DNA of 64,000 nucleotides. Source: Cryptomeria japonica. Taxonomy: Eukaryota > Streptophyta > Pinopsida > Cupressales > Cupressaceae. The number at the start of each line of letters is the position of its first letter. Within the stretch, counting starts at the first letter, position 1. Positions 42,992-53,867 of the stretch are shown here, piece after piece. A program made the position numbers and the translations under genes. The notes under the pieces were generated by a model. It made no database searches. It was not told where the DNA came from and saw only the letters and a list, made by a program, of their open reading frames with translations. The stretch lies in the NCBI RefSeq assembly GCF_030272615.1, contig NC_081406.1:233920396-233984395 (forward strand), given 5' to 3'.

Positions 42992-44297
42992 TGTAGCGTA
43001 GGAATTAGGAATCATCAAAACATAAGTAGATCAAATCAAAACATTAAACATGATAGCTCAATCATAAGAAAACTCATTGGAAATGAACCTAATTCTAAAG
43101 CACATTCAATGGAGGTATGAAAACAAAGCATTCAAGAGTAAAATTATGCAAACCAGACGTAGAGTTGAATACTTCTTCCATGCAGCTCCATTGTTATTCT
43201 TTCCTCTTCAATAGGTTTGTGGATCTCACCTACAAGTGCATACACAATTGAAAGCAAAAAGCTCAAGAGTACTAGAAACGAAAGTTCGGTAGTTTGATTG
43301 AAATTCGGGATTAGGTTTGATTGAAAATCATCCAATTTATAGAAGAATTGGATAAATGAGCAAATTAGCATGAAAGAGATTTGAATAGAAATTCAAATCA
43401 ATAATAGCAAAGTTATGACATATCCATGACAAATTGCTATGCAAGGCTTATGACAATTCATGACAAATTTCTATGTCAAGAATTTATGACATTTTATGAC
43501 ATTTTATGACATTTTATGACAAATCCTATGACAAATTTCTATGTCAAGAATTTTATGACAATTTATGACAAATTCTATGACAAATTTCTATGTCATTGCC
43601 ATAAATTTAGGAAAGAAATAGGAGAAAATTGAATTTAAGAATTAAGAAATTAGGAAATTAGAGAATAATGAAAATAGGAAATTAGAAATTAATGAATTAA
43701 TCAATAATTTTTCATTTATTAATTAATTCACTCACAAAGAGGAATAATTAGCCAATTAAATGAATATTTAATTGTAATGAGAAAACTTAGGATTAATAAA
43801 TAATTTAGTAATCCTAAAGGAAGAAATGACACATTAGGTTAAATGATTAAATCATAAAACCCTAGAAGGCGAATTAGAAATGCGAGGATGACAATTAGGT
43901 CTATAATTGACTTGATCATGATTTGATTTGATAAATGAGCAATGCGACAAAATGATTTGATTGATAGATGCGCCAATTGACGAGGAACAATGACAAATTG
44001 ATCCAAATTGACATAATTGAGACAGATAATGATCGATGACAAATCGGTTGAAAAATGACAAAATTGACAAAAGGACAAAGATCGACCAAAATCATGATTA
44101 AAGATTGTTATCGACAAGACCTAATTCAACAGCGAGACAAATGAAGAATACAGAAGAATGACTCGATGCTCGCAAATGATAAAGATCAAGTGCGTGACAT
44201 AGGAGAAATGTTAATTTGATGCAAAAACCTAAAATGAGGCAATGCGCAATTGTTAAAGTATGATTCCGCAAGCGTTGACCATTTTTAGGTGTCTACA
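42992..44297 (-). repeat. 5' LTR of the C element
   Basis: Near-identical direct repeat of 34225-35530. Differences noted by eye include TGTAGCG against TGTAGTG at the edge and AATTTGATGC against AATGCGATGC near 44216. Confidence 0.92.
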
Positions 44298-44302
44298 CAA
44301 AT

Positions 44303-44876
44303 ATTTCAGCAACTTGATATCAACAAAATATCAGTTCTTTATCTAATCAACCTTATCAAATCAAATCAATCAATCAATCAAACATAATCAATTCTATCAC
44401 ATCTTATACAGGATGAATCCTTCTTGAAACTAGACGATCTGATTCTGATTCATGTCTTATACAGGATGTATCCTTCCTGAAACCAGATGTTGTGATCATG
44501 TCTTATACAAGATGAATCCTTCCTGAAACCAGACGCTTTGATCATCGCTATCTTATACAGGATGAATCCTTCCTGAAACCAGACTGAATCTAATCAATCA
44601 ACATTTTTCAATCTTACCGATCTAGGCAATCAAGCTAATCAAAGAACTCACATTTTCATCAAACCACAGTTGCAGAAATCAAATCAAATCTATCGGGATA
44701 TCAATCTCGCAAAACTCCAAAGATCAATTATCTCAATTGATCTCTTGAGGGGGCATCATCATACCAAAATTTAGCAATCAAGAGCTAGGGCATCCTATCA
44801 AATCAATACCATCATCAAAATGAGATTATTCTTTGAATCAACGCGTCATCACACCTCGCTTCAAAGAGGGGCAAAA
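44303..44876 (+). other. 3' untranslated region of the Tat element, second part, with PPT
   Basis: Continues 33241-34224. It contains four units of about 45-65 bp with core ACAGGATGAATCCTTCCTG (44400-44590), the stem-loop at 44716-44756, and the PPT CAAAGAGGGGCAAAA at 44862-44876. Confidence 0.8.
44716..44756 (+). other. Stem-loop followed by GGGGGCAT, Tat element
   Basis: TCCAAAGATCAATT (44716-44729), loop ATCTC, AATTGATCTCTTGA (44735-44748), then GGGGGCAT (44749-44756). Twelve of 14 stem positions pair; the stem sequence differs from the C and E4 stems. Confidence 0.75.
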
Positions 44877-45807
44877 TGTATACACTTAAAAATGGTCTGA
44901 AGATAATTAATTAAATAAGCAATTATTTAATTAATCTCTCCTTCCCAATTTAATTAAACAATTTGATTAAATTTCCCTTTTCATCTACTTATTAATAAAT
45001 CTAAGGATTTATTTAATAGGTTCATTTCACCCCTTTAATTAATTAATTCCCCCCATCAAAATCATTTCTTCTAAATCCCCTAATTAATTAAAACAAATCA
45101 TTTATGAGTTGTTGAGATTAATTAGTCATTTTCCTATTATTTGAATTTTTAAATTTAAATTCTCCTAACTTCTACCACTCCTAAACCTAACCATTCCTAA
45201 ACCTAACCCATTCTACCTACCACCATGTCCCCTTTCATCCAACATCTTCTAGAACCTTTGTGACACTTGTCACTAAGTGTTCCCTTTAATCCAACCCCCT
45301 TTGCCAACCTCCTCCAATTTAACCATTGATATCTTCAAATCAATCTTGACCATTGATTCATGCCAACTCACCCCTAGCCTTGGAAAATCCTATAAATAGA
45401 CCTCATTTTGGAGCAATGTTGGTCCCAATTTCATATGGTTTTTGCATATCATTTGATCCCATCTCATTCATAGCTTAAGCATTGTTACTATAGGCATCTA
45501 GCTTATAGTTTATCAGTTTTAGCAATGTTATCATGCTCAATTTTAGCTTAAATCTTAGCTTAATCATGCTATTCTTTCTAGATCATGCATTTTCAGCACT
45601 CAAATCCTCCATCTAAGTGTAGTCAAGTCACTGGATTATGCATAAATCAGATCTGAGAGCATTTTTCATACTCGCATTTACTAGGAGGCAATAAGTCGGT
45701 TAGCTATGGTTTTACATGTCTTTGATTTAAATCTTCTAACCATGCTTGTAATGATTTATTGAGTGCATTGTGGTTGCAGGTATAGGTACACTTCACAATA
45801 CACGACA
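44877..45807 (+). repeat. 3' LTR of the Tat element
   Basis: Starts TGTATACACTTAAAAATGG and ends ATACACGACA, followed by the AAGAA duplication. TATAAATA is at 45391-45398. Confidence 0.9.
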
Positions 45808-45812
45808 AAGAA

Positions 45813-46663
45813 CAATGGCAAACACTTCAGTCAACAAAGACATTCTGATTTGGAAATTATCTGCTTTTGAGCTTGAAGAATTTGGATCTTTTGGAGTTGT
45901 AAAATCTAAACTTGCTTTTCATCCATCATCATCAACATCTATTGACAAAAGTGATTGGAGAGCCCTATATGCAAAATAATTGGAAGACATGAGGAAAGAA
46001 GATGAAGAGCTTGAGCAAATTGAAGCCTTATTTTCTAGAAGAATACCTAAAGGTCCAACTAGAAGTAAGTATGAAGGAAAAGAACCTTTTAAATATTTTG
46101 CATGTAATAAGATTGGTCATTTTGCATCTAGATGTCTTGAAACGAATGCAAGGTTTGAGGAAAGAGTTAAGAAAATTTTTAAGCCTAACCCGAATAGATA
46201 TAGATTCAAGAAAAACAAACATTGCTACGTAGCAGATGAGGATGGAGTAACTGATGACTCTGGAGATGAATCGGCAAAAGACTCTGCTAGTGGATCTGGA
46301 AATGGAAAAGAATGGGTGTTCTATGCTTTGAAGGAAAATACACCAAAATCGGCTATCAAAAATGAAGAGAAGGCCCTGGAAGAAAAAGTTGAAGATAAGG
46401 ATGAATGGGTAATTGATAGTGGATGCTCACATCATATGACTGGAGATAAAAGAAAATTTTTGTCCCTGCAAGAATACAATGATGGTCAAGTCATATTTGG
46501 AGATGACAAGGCATGTATGATCAAAGGTAGAGGTATTATTTATTTGGATGGAAAGCATAACACTGATAATGTCTATTATGTAGAAGGTTTAAGGTATAAT
46601 CTTTTGAGTGTTGGTCAATTAGTTGATAAGGGTTTTCAACTTCAGTTTAAAGATAGAAAATAA
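45813..46663 (+). pseudogene. Copia gag C-terminal part and protease
   Basis: Resumes the gag frame cut at 18354. 'MANTSVNKDILIWKLSAFEL' is the usual gag C-terminal region. The zinc knuckle at about 46090-46135 reads 'YFACNKIGHFASRC': the first Cys is replaced by Tyr, so metal binding is impaired. After an acidic linker the protease active site 'WVIDSGCSHHMTGDK' is at 46410-46450, followed by 'LLSVGQLVDKGF'. Stops are at 45977 (TAA) and 46661 (TAA). In a live copy the protease would cut the polyprotein. Confidence 0.85.
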
Positions 46664-47620
46664 AAAATCATTAACAAGACTGGTTTGGAAATTGCAACCG
46701 GTATTCAGACAGGAAGTAATATCTTTCACTTGAACACTAGTAATAAGACATGTGTGATTGCTCATATTGATGAGAGTTGGATATGGTATAAGAGGTTGTG
46801 TCATGTTACTTTTGATTTCTTTGTTAAGATCAGTTCAACTAAGGAAATTAGAGATATACCTAAGATTATGAAGCCTCATAATCTGGTATGTAAGGAATGT
46901 CAATTGGGTAAGCAAGCCAAAAGATCTTTTAAGAGAATACATGATAAATCTAATGATGTACTTGATTTGATTCACACTGACTTATGTGGTCCAGCAAGGA
47001 CTAGAAGCTTTCAAGGTGATAGGTATTTCATGTTGATTATTGATGACTACTCTAGAATGATGTGGGTGACTTTTCTGAGGGAGAAGTCTGAAGCTTTTTA
47101 GAAATTCAAGATCTTTAAAGCGAAGGTTGAAACAGAAACTGGATTCAAAATCAAATGTCTAAGATTAGATCATGGCGGTGAGTTCACTTCTCATGAATTT
47201 AATAGTTATTGTGAGACAAATGGGATCAAGAGACAACTATCTACACCTAGGACTCCTCAGCAAAATGGAGTAGTTGAAAGAAAGAACATAATCATTTTGG
47301 ATGTAGCTAGATCTATGATGATGGAAGCCAAATTTCCTCATATCTACTAGAGAGAAGCAGTGAGTATGATAGTCTACACATTCAATAGAGTCCACATCAA
47401 AGGTGAAACCGGTAAGACCCCTTATGAACTATGGTTTGGACATACACCTATTGTTAAGTATTTCAGAATTTTTGGAAGTAAATGCTATATCAACAAAGAT
47501 GATTCAATCAGAAAGTTTGATCTTAGATGTGATGAAGGGATATTTCTTGGTTATTCAATTCAGAGCAAAGCATACAAATGTTATAACAAAAGATTGGAGA
47601 AAATTGTTGAGAGTGCTAAT
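46664..47620 (+). pseudogene. Copia GAG-pre-integrase and integrase
   Basis: Contains 'HLNTSNKTCVIAHIDE', a zinc pattern (CHVT... CKEC near 46900), core acidic residues in 'IHTDLCGPAR' and 'DDYSRMMW' (46970-47060), 'DHGGEFTSHEF' near 47170 and 'GVVERKN' near 47270, then 'PYELWFGHTP' and 'CDEGIFLGYS'. Stops lie at 47098 and 47350. The integrase is the same type as the fragment at 3.4-4.5 kb. Non-functional here. Confidence 0.85.
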
Positions 47621-49440
47621 GTGAAAGTGGATGAACAGTACAGAAATCATTCTATATCATATAACAGGGAACCGACAATAAAAATGATCATAACTAAACC
47701 GACAATGCCTCAACTGGTACAAGAAGCTAAGACAATTACATCAACACAATCAGAACATTCAACTGTAACTGATGATCAGAGTGGTGAACCTGAAGGTCAA
47801 AAGACATCAAGGTATGTAAAATTAAATCAGTTTGAAGATCAAATTATTGGAGATAAAAAGAAGGGACTCATGACAAGAAGAAAAATGGAAAATGAAAAGG
47901 TATGTCTTATTTCTCAAGTTGAATCGACAACTTTTATTGAATCTTGTAAGGATAAACATTGGTTAAAGGCTATAGAAGATGAATTAGATCAAATAGAGAA
48001 GAATGAAAATTGATCTTTAGTTTCTCGGCCTAAAAATAAGAATGTTATTGAAACTAAATGGATTTTTAAAAATAAACTAAATGAGGATGGTCAAGTTATA
48101 AGAAGCAAGGCTAGATTGGTTTGTAAAGGATATTCTCAAATGGAAGGAATTGATTATGGTGAGACATTTGCACCTATAGCTAGAATTGAAGTTGTTAGAC
48201 TATTTCTTACCTATGTAGCTTATAAGTACTATAAGGTTTATCAAATGGATGTCAAATGTGCATTTCTTAATGGTGAGCTTGAGGAAGAAGTTTACATTAG
48301 GCAACCTGGTGGATTTTTACTAACAGATGAGAAAGACATGGTTTGCAGATTGAAGAAAGTTTTATATGGTTTGAAATAGGCTCCTAGAGCTTGGTATGCA
48401 AGGTTGGATAAATATCTTTTGAAGCTTGGTTTTACTAAAAGCAGTGCTGATAGTAATCTATATTATAAGATCACTGATAATGATATTCTGATTATTGAAG
48501 TTTTTATTAATGATATCTTTTTTGGAGGAGAAGATGAATTGTGCATGGAATTTGCTAACAACATGAAAAATGAATTTGAAATGTCCATGATTGGTGAGAT
48601 GAAATTTTTCTTAGGTTTTTAGATTACTCAAACTGAAAAAGGCATTTTTATCTGTCAAACTAAGTATCTGAGGGAATTGTTGAAAATTTTTGGTATGGAG
48701 AACTCCAAACCGGTAAGTACTCCCATGGCTACAAGTGAGAAATTATCTATCAAGGATACTTCTACATCGATAAATCCGACAAGGTATAAATCTATGATTG
48801 GTGGTCTATTATATCTAACTTGGACTAGACCTAATATTATGAATGCAGTAAGTATTGTTTCAAGATATCAAAGTAATCCTAAAGAAAATCATGAATGTGC
48901 AATAAAGAGGATATTCTGGTATTTGCAAGGAACAACAAAATATGGTTTTTTGGTATTCCAGAAATGATGATTTCACTTTATGTGCATATAGTGACTCAGA
49001 TTGGGCAGGTGATACTGATGATAGGAAGAGCACTTCTGGTGGAGCTTTCTTTCTTGGAAATAAATTGGTTTCATGGATAAGCAAAAAATAGTCATGCATT
49101 TCTTTATCTACTACAGAAGCTGAGTATGTTGCAGCAGCAACTAATTGCACTCAAGTTTTCTGGATGAAGCAAATGTTGAAGGATATTAGAGTAAATTGTA
49201 GTGAATCGGTAGCTATCTACTGTGATAACTCTGCACCTATTGACATGTCTAAGAATCCGATATTTCACTCTAAGACTAAGCATATTTCAATAAAGTAACT
49301 TTTTGAAGGACAGGGTAGAAGCAAAGGAAGTCAAATTGGTTTATGTGAACACTAAAGAACAAATTGCAGACATATTCACTAAACCATTGTCTAAGGAATC
49401 ATTTGAATATTTGAGAGATGGGTTAGGGGTTTCTACTCCT
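47621..49440 (+). pseudogene. Copia reverse transcriptase and RNase H
   Basis: RT includes '[20 protein letters not shown]' (48030-48085), '[19 protein letters not shown]' (48232-48290) and '[18 protein letters not shown]'. The YVDD active-site box reads 'FINDIFFGG' (about 48503-48530), so one catalytic Asp is Asn. RNase H shows 'YSDSDWAGD' (about 48988) and 'TTEAEYVAAAT' (49112). Breaks: TGA 48011, TAG 48377, TAG 48620, a one-base gain in the T run near 48945, TAG 49088 and TAA near 49298. The enzyme copied element RNA to DNA in ancestors. Confidence 0.86.
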
Positions 49441-49788
49441 CCGACAGAGACTTGATTGATGAAGTTTGTCATTAGTTTGACATGTATTATCAGAAACATT
49501 ATTCATTTTGACACTGATGAGTGGTGATACTACTCAGGGGGAGTAGTCAACTTTGAGATTCAAAGGTTTATATCATTGCTTTGATATTTTTGTCAGGTTT
49601 CTAGCATTGATGTCAAAGGGGGATTGATAGTAATGTGAAAAATCATTCTGAACCTTTTAGAGATATCACTCACAGGGGGAGAGCTATTGATTGTTGGTTA
49701 TCTTCCACAGGGGGAGACTTGTTTGGCATCTCTTGGTACTTAGATGTTTTTCACATCTAGTGTTGCCATCAATTCCAAAGGAGGAGAT
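49441..49788 (+). other. Copia 3' untranslated region with polypurine tract
   Basis: Contains several GGGGGA runs (CAGGGGGAGTAG, CAGGGGGAGAGC, CAGGGGGAGACT); the last, AAAGGAGGAGAT, abuts the 3' LTR and is the likely PPT. No gene. Confidence 0.7.
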
Positions 49789-51049
49789 TCTTGGCATTAT
49801 GAATGAATTGATTATGTGTTTCATTGATGTTTTTTCATTGATCGCAACACTAGCTGATATGGATGGTTACCGACAGACAAGTTTTGGTTACTGGTAGAAG
49901 ATCTAGTGTTACCAGTAGAAGAGATTATCTGTTGGCACTTCCGCCATGTTTAGATTAGTGAAGTATATCAATTTCATGATTTATATGCTCCATGAGAATT
50001 TTTTGGTTAGTTGGTATTGGCTTGGTAATTGGATGTTATCATACACTCTGGTAAACCCTTACTGGAATTGGTTTAAGGCTTTACCAGTAGAGCTTTCAAT
50101 AAGGAATCATGACAGGATGCACAATTGGTGTTGGTGCAACTTCTTCGAGAATTTCAGGATGCTGAAGATGTTTGTTGATTGTGCTTCAATTGCTTGAAGA
50201 CATTTCTTTGGCATGGTGGACCCAGAATAGGTCTGGTACCTATCTAGTTTATGGACCAGTATCATGCTAGCGTGTACTCTACACGTTACCTGGATGATTC
50301 GAGATGATTTATGAATTTGTCATTATTATTTTGGTCTCAAGCCGACATGGCATATCATTGTAAATGGAATTATACAATGATATTATTGTAATATTTTTAG
50401 GTGGCCGACCTAATTGGTTTAGGCCTTAGGGTTTGTATAAATAAGAGATAGAAACTCTTTGTAAAGTATCATGGCTATTGGAAAGGTCATGGTCAAGGAA
50501 TGTAATGTGTGAATATTGTAATATCATTCAGGCAGAGGAGTTGATCGATCATTGCTGATGGAATTGGATTCAGAAAAGGATTTAGTCCTCCGACATTGAG
50601 CTTAACCAAGATTGTAATCAGGCATGGTAGATGCTATTTCCAACAATTCACTCTATTGGATTGTTTTCCATTTATCTTGAGAAGGTTGTAGCCTCTTTGT
50701 AGTCAGTGAGACTCTTTTGTAATGAGCAGTACGCTCTAGGCAATGTGCCTTCCAACAAGTGCAGGCCCCTCATTGTAACACATAGTTTCTGCAGAAGTAT
50801 CATCTGACTGTGGGTAGGCTTCCCACCATGGTTTTTCCCTTTCTAGTTTGTCCATGTACAAATCATGGTGTTATGTGGTATGGTTTGTTTGTATTGATTA
50901 TCTGGTTAATTGTTAAGTTGTATTGTTTATAGGTATTTGTTTCTTACTAGTACTTGATTTGTTTAAGGTTGTATTGTGGATTAAAAGTTATAATCTATTT
51001 ACAACCGATTCACCCCCCCCTTCTTAGTTGTTCACTAGTTATCCTAATA
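49789..51049 (+). repeat. 3' LTR of the main copia
   Basis: Direct repeat of 16480-17739. TATAAATA is at 50436-50443. It ends ATCCTAATA before the GGGGG duplication. Confidence 0.88.
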
Positions 51050-51054
51050 GGGGG

Positions 51055-51349
51055 CCTCCACATGCAAGAAGGCACACTGCTCAACACAAGACTTTCACTG
51101 ACTACAAGCTTCTGCGGAGATAAAACAATAATGGTGAACTCACAAAATGCATCTACAATGCCAAAAAGAGTTCTGGTTATAGCTCTGTTTTGTACCCATT
51201 CATAAACCCTGAACCCTTCTACTGGTATCTCCTTTCCTCCAAGAATTCTTTACAAACCATCTACTGATGATAGCATGATATAACTTTCACATAGAAAATG
51301 ATCTACATATATATCCTTCTCATCACTCTATTATACTACCTAATGCCCT
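51055..51349 (-). repeat. Copia-type LTR, right half
   Basis: Continues the LTR at 16217-16479 and parallels 9495-9800. It is cut at ACCTAATGCCC where the E4 LTR begins. Confidence 0.75.
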
Positions 51350-52715
51350 GCAAAATGGACAAGGTTAGTCTGAGATAAATAACACAAGACACAAGAAAAT
51401 CATTAGTGTTAGTCAATCAAAAACTAATCTAAACAGGCATATCAAGAGAGACACTAAAATCATGCTAATATATCTAACAAATGAAACAAAGATAATGAAG
51501 CATCTCCAAATGCCTCTTAGCTCCTTCTCCCTTGTTCCTCTCCTCTCCAAGTTCCAAAATAGTGTAGCTCTCAGTAGCTTTTTGCACTATGGATACTTAT
51601 GGAGGATTAAGATTGAAATATTGCTCTAAATGTAAATAAAGAAGCTAATATTAAGCTATTGATGCTAAAATGATTTATTTTAACCAAAATGACAATATAT
51701 GAGTTTGCTATGCTAAATGCTCTCTTAAAATGCCTATAGGTTAAATGCATACAAGTTTTCAAGATCTATATTATGAAGAAATGAGCTCTATTAATAGGAA
51801 AAATGGAGCAATGGATGATTGAGATTGAGTAATCTCAACAAGGGTCAGGATTGAATGATTTCAAATCTATGTGAGAGCTTTCAACCCAATCCCAGGATGA
51901 CAAATGTCAATGTGAGATAGGTTGAGAGGAGAGGGAATAAGCATTAAATGCTTGATATGACCTTGGGGGTTAAAGTCAAGGTTGGTTGAATGAATAAACT
52001 CTTTATTCAAAGAATAAAGCTTTTATCCAATGGATAAACTCTTGTGCAAATGTAAAAAGGAATGAATATGGTCAAAACAATAAATGTTTGGGGAGACAAG
52101 TTTGAAATAACCATAAATGGTTATGTAAGAGCCATAAATGGTCATGTAAGAGCCATTAGTGGTCTTGGAAGACTTTGGGGGTTAATTTGTTGAACACACA
52201 AAGCATTAAATGCTTTTCAAAGACTTTTGAAGTCTTTGAAAAGTGACTCCATTTTGCTTAAGAATGTGACAATAATTAGGGGATGGATTAGGCTAATTAG
52301 GAAGGGGTTAGAAGAATCTAGAAGGGGATTAGATTTTGCAAGTGGATTTGGTGGGTGAGGGAAAATAGGATTTTATTAAAATAAAAATTCATTTATTTCA
52401 ATAAATGTGTGCAAGTTGCATTTGTAGGAAAATGCAAGTTGGGGGGATAATGATTTAAATAAATGTTTTATTTAATTTATTTAAAAGAGGAAAAGGGGAT
52501 TTTAATTAAATAAATAGATTTTATTTATTTAATTGATTTAAATGTGGTTTAATGAATGAATTAAAATAAATTGAATAATTTATTTAATTAATAGAAGAAT
52601 ATTTGGAGATGAATTAATTAAATATTAATTTAATTAACTGATGGCTAGTGGATTTTTAATCGAATAAATAGCGAATATTTATTTTAATTAAGCTGGACAG
52701 ATTTGTGTGACTACA
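51350..52715 (-). repeat. 3' LTR of E4
   Basis: Plus-strand ends TGCAAAATGGACAAGG...GTGTGACTACA. The right edge is set by the PPT and by the CTACA end shared with C-family LTRs; the left edge is inferred from where similarity to the copia LTR at 9234 stops and a TG begins. The AATTAATT-rich part at 52360-52690 resembles the AT-rich part of the C and Tat LTRs. Confidence 0.65.
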
Positions 52716-52729
52716 TTTGCCCCTCTTTG
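52716..52729 (-). other. Polypurine tract of E4
   Basis: Minus strand CAAAGAGGGGCAAA next to the LTR start TGTAGTCACAC. Confidence 0.78.
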
Positions 52730-52814
52730 AGACGGTGTGGTTTATCGCATCGTTTCAAAAAAAGAAAAATAGGTGTGAAGAAATGCCCCATAAAATGTAA
52801 ATTTAATGGGTGGA

Positions 52815-52868
52815 ATGCCCCCTCGAGAGATGGGCCGAAAAATTTCAAAAAATCGGGCGATCTCTCGA
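52815..52868 (-). other. Stem-loop followed by GGGGGCAT, E4
   Basis: Minus strand: TCGAGAGATCGCCCGA (52868-52853), a 14-base A/T loop, TCGGCCCATCTCTCGA (52838-52823), then GGGGGCAT (52822-52815). Fourteen of 16 positions pair. The stem differs from that of the C element but pairs equally well. Confidence 0.78.
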
Positions 52869-53024
52869 AAAAGAATGAAAATTAGTAAGGTGTTAGAAGA
52901 GAAGAAGTTAGCCATACGGGTGAAAAATAGAAGAAAACAAGAGAAAAATGGAGAAATGGGGGGCTCGAGACATTCACGGGGACCACGGTGGTGAGCGGGG
53001 GGAAGTTACGGTGACGGTGAAGGG

Positions 53025-53031
53025 TATAAAT
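53025..53031 (+). promoter_or_regulatory. TATA box of the antisense gene in E4
   Basis: TATAAAT in GGTGAAGGG...GGGGTG, a GC-richer context than its surroundings, about 100 bp upstream of the first coding exon and on the strand opposite to pol. The equivalent TATAAAT in copy B is at 7720. Confidence 0.55.
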
Positions 53032-53128
53032 GGGGTGAAAGGGGTGAAAACAGGATCATTTGTGACCACGACCAGTGTGAAACCAAAGCTCTGATAGTGA
53101 TATTTTGGAGGAGCGAGCAGCAATCAGG

Positions 53129-53203
53129 ATGCCAGTACCGATTACAGAGCACAGATTTGAGTGAGTCCGACGGTTCCAGTGGCCAGACGACTATGGACCA
53201 GCG
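53129..53203 (+). CDS. Antisense gene of E4, exon 1
   Basis: From ATG 53129 the frame reads 'MPVPITEHRFE', a TGA (53162), then 'VRRFQWPDDYGPA' and ends at the donor GCG|GTACGC (GT at 53204) in phase 0. Upstream the same frame stays open from about 53081 ('NQSSDSDILEERAAIR'). Copy B has a homologous exon ending in the same phase (7746-7886). Agreement of two diverged copies up to the GT, and not beyond, supports a real exon. The TGA fits a decayed CGA codon. Confidence 0.5.
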
Positions 53204-53867
53204 GTACGCAAATTTGAAATTTGAATTTTTATGCATTTTTTATAGGCTTTTTACTGAGTCCAAGTTGAGTCGGAGCAACAACGTTGAAACTATGGTTTTG
53301 GCACTTTTGCTCAATTAACTAGCGCTATGGTGCCGCAATGGCACTATTGGCATGTTGTTTGAGCGCTTTTGAAATGTTTTAGCGCTATTGTAGGTATGTT
53401 TAGATGCTATTGATTAATAGGTTCTATTGAGGGCTTGATTGAGCACTATTGCTCTTGATTAGCGCTACTATGTAGTTTTTTTAGCGCATTTGTAGTTTGA
53501 GCGCTATTGTAGGTATGTTTAGGCGCTATTGATTAATAGGCGCTATTGTTGAAAAACTAGCACTTTTGTTGGTAAAATAGCGCTTTTGTTTTAGGATAAA
53601 GAGATGCCCCAGTGTTGGATGAAGAAAATCTCCCGATGTCAATAATGGATGGAGGGAGATGTGAAGTGGGAGTTGTTTTGAACCATAGCAGCCTGATGAG
53701 ACTTAGGTCATTAGGATAAATGCCTATTGAAGTCTAGGTTGTCATGATTGCTTACCTGTTGAGACCTGAAGATACTTGATCAAAGTATCTGTTGATAGTC
53801 TAGGTTTAAACTTAAGAAAGTTTGAAAACAAAACAACTGATGATGATTGATGAATGTCCATGTGCAG
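53204..53867 (+). other. Predicted intron of the antisense gene, with AGCGCTATTG repeats
   Basis: Starts GTACGC and ends CATGTGCAG before GAGGAGCTAGG. It is AT-rich with stops in all frames. The segment 53318-53600 holds at least ten irregular copies of TAGCGCTATTG or AGCGCTTTTG-like units. Confidence 0.45.

Larger units (their letters stand above)
34225..44297 (-). mobile_element. Complete C-family non-autonomous gypsy element (10.07 kb)
   Basis: LTRs of 1306 bp each (34225-35530 and 42992-44297) with about seven mismatches that I could find, perfect target duplication CAAAT (34220-34224 and 44298-44302), PBS at 42969-42986 and PPT at 35531-35544. The interior has a 2.2 kb leader, one ~1000-codon frame and a 2.1 kb 3' region, without RT, RNase H or integrase. 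Its coding frame is homologous to the part preceding protease in Tat elements. It is probably the youngest insertion in the window and depends on a Tat helper. Confidence 0.9.
18360..45807 (+). mobile_element. Ty3/gypsy Tat-lineage element inserted in copia gag
   Basis: LTRs TGTATACACC...ACACGACA or ATACATGACA (5' copy 18360-19253 plus 27027-27109; 3' copy 44877-45807), primer site TGGCGCCCATCG at 27113 and PPT CAAAGAGGGGCAAAA at 44862-44876. The target duplication AAGAA is at 18355-18359 and 45808-45812. Coding remnants at 29596-33011 (protease, second RNase H, integrase) mark the Tat lineage. Gag, most of RT and the first RNase H are missing, so it could not move by itself. It received two later insertions, at 19254-27021 and 34225-44297. 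Confidence 0.88.
16480..51049 (+). mobile_element. Ty1/copia LTR retrotransposon (expanded by nested insertions)
   Basis: Two direct LTRs (16480-17739 and 49789-51049), a TGGTATCA primer site and the order gag-PR-IN-RT-RH identify a copia element. The long LTRs and additional 3' untranslated region suggest a SIRE/Maximus-like lineage, but this is tentative. Target duplication GGGGG flanks it (16475-16479 and 51050-51054). Without the insertion at 18360-45807 it would be about 7.1 kb. Coding is broken by many stops and a frameshift, and the RT active site is mutated, so it is dead. It is the second layer in the nest. Confidence 0.88.
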
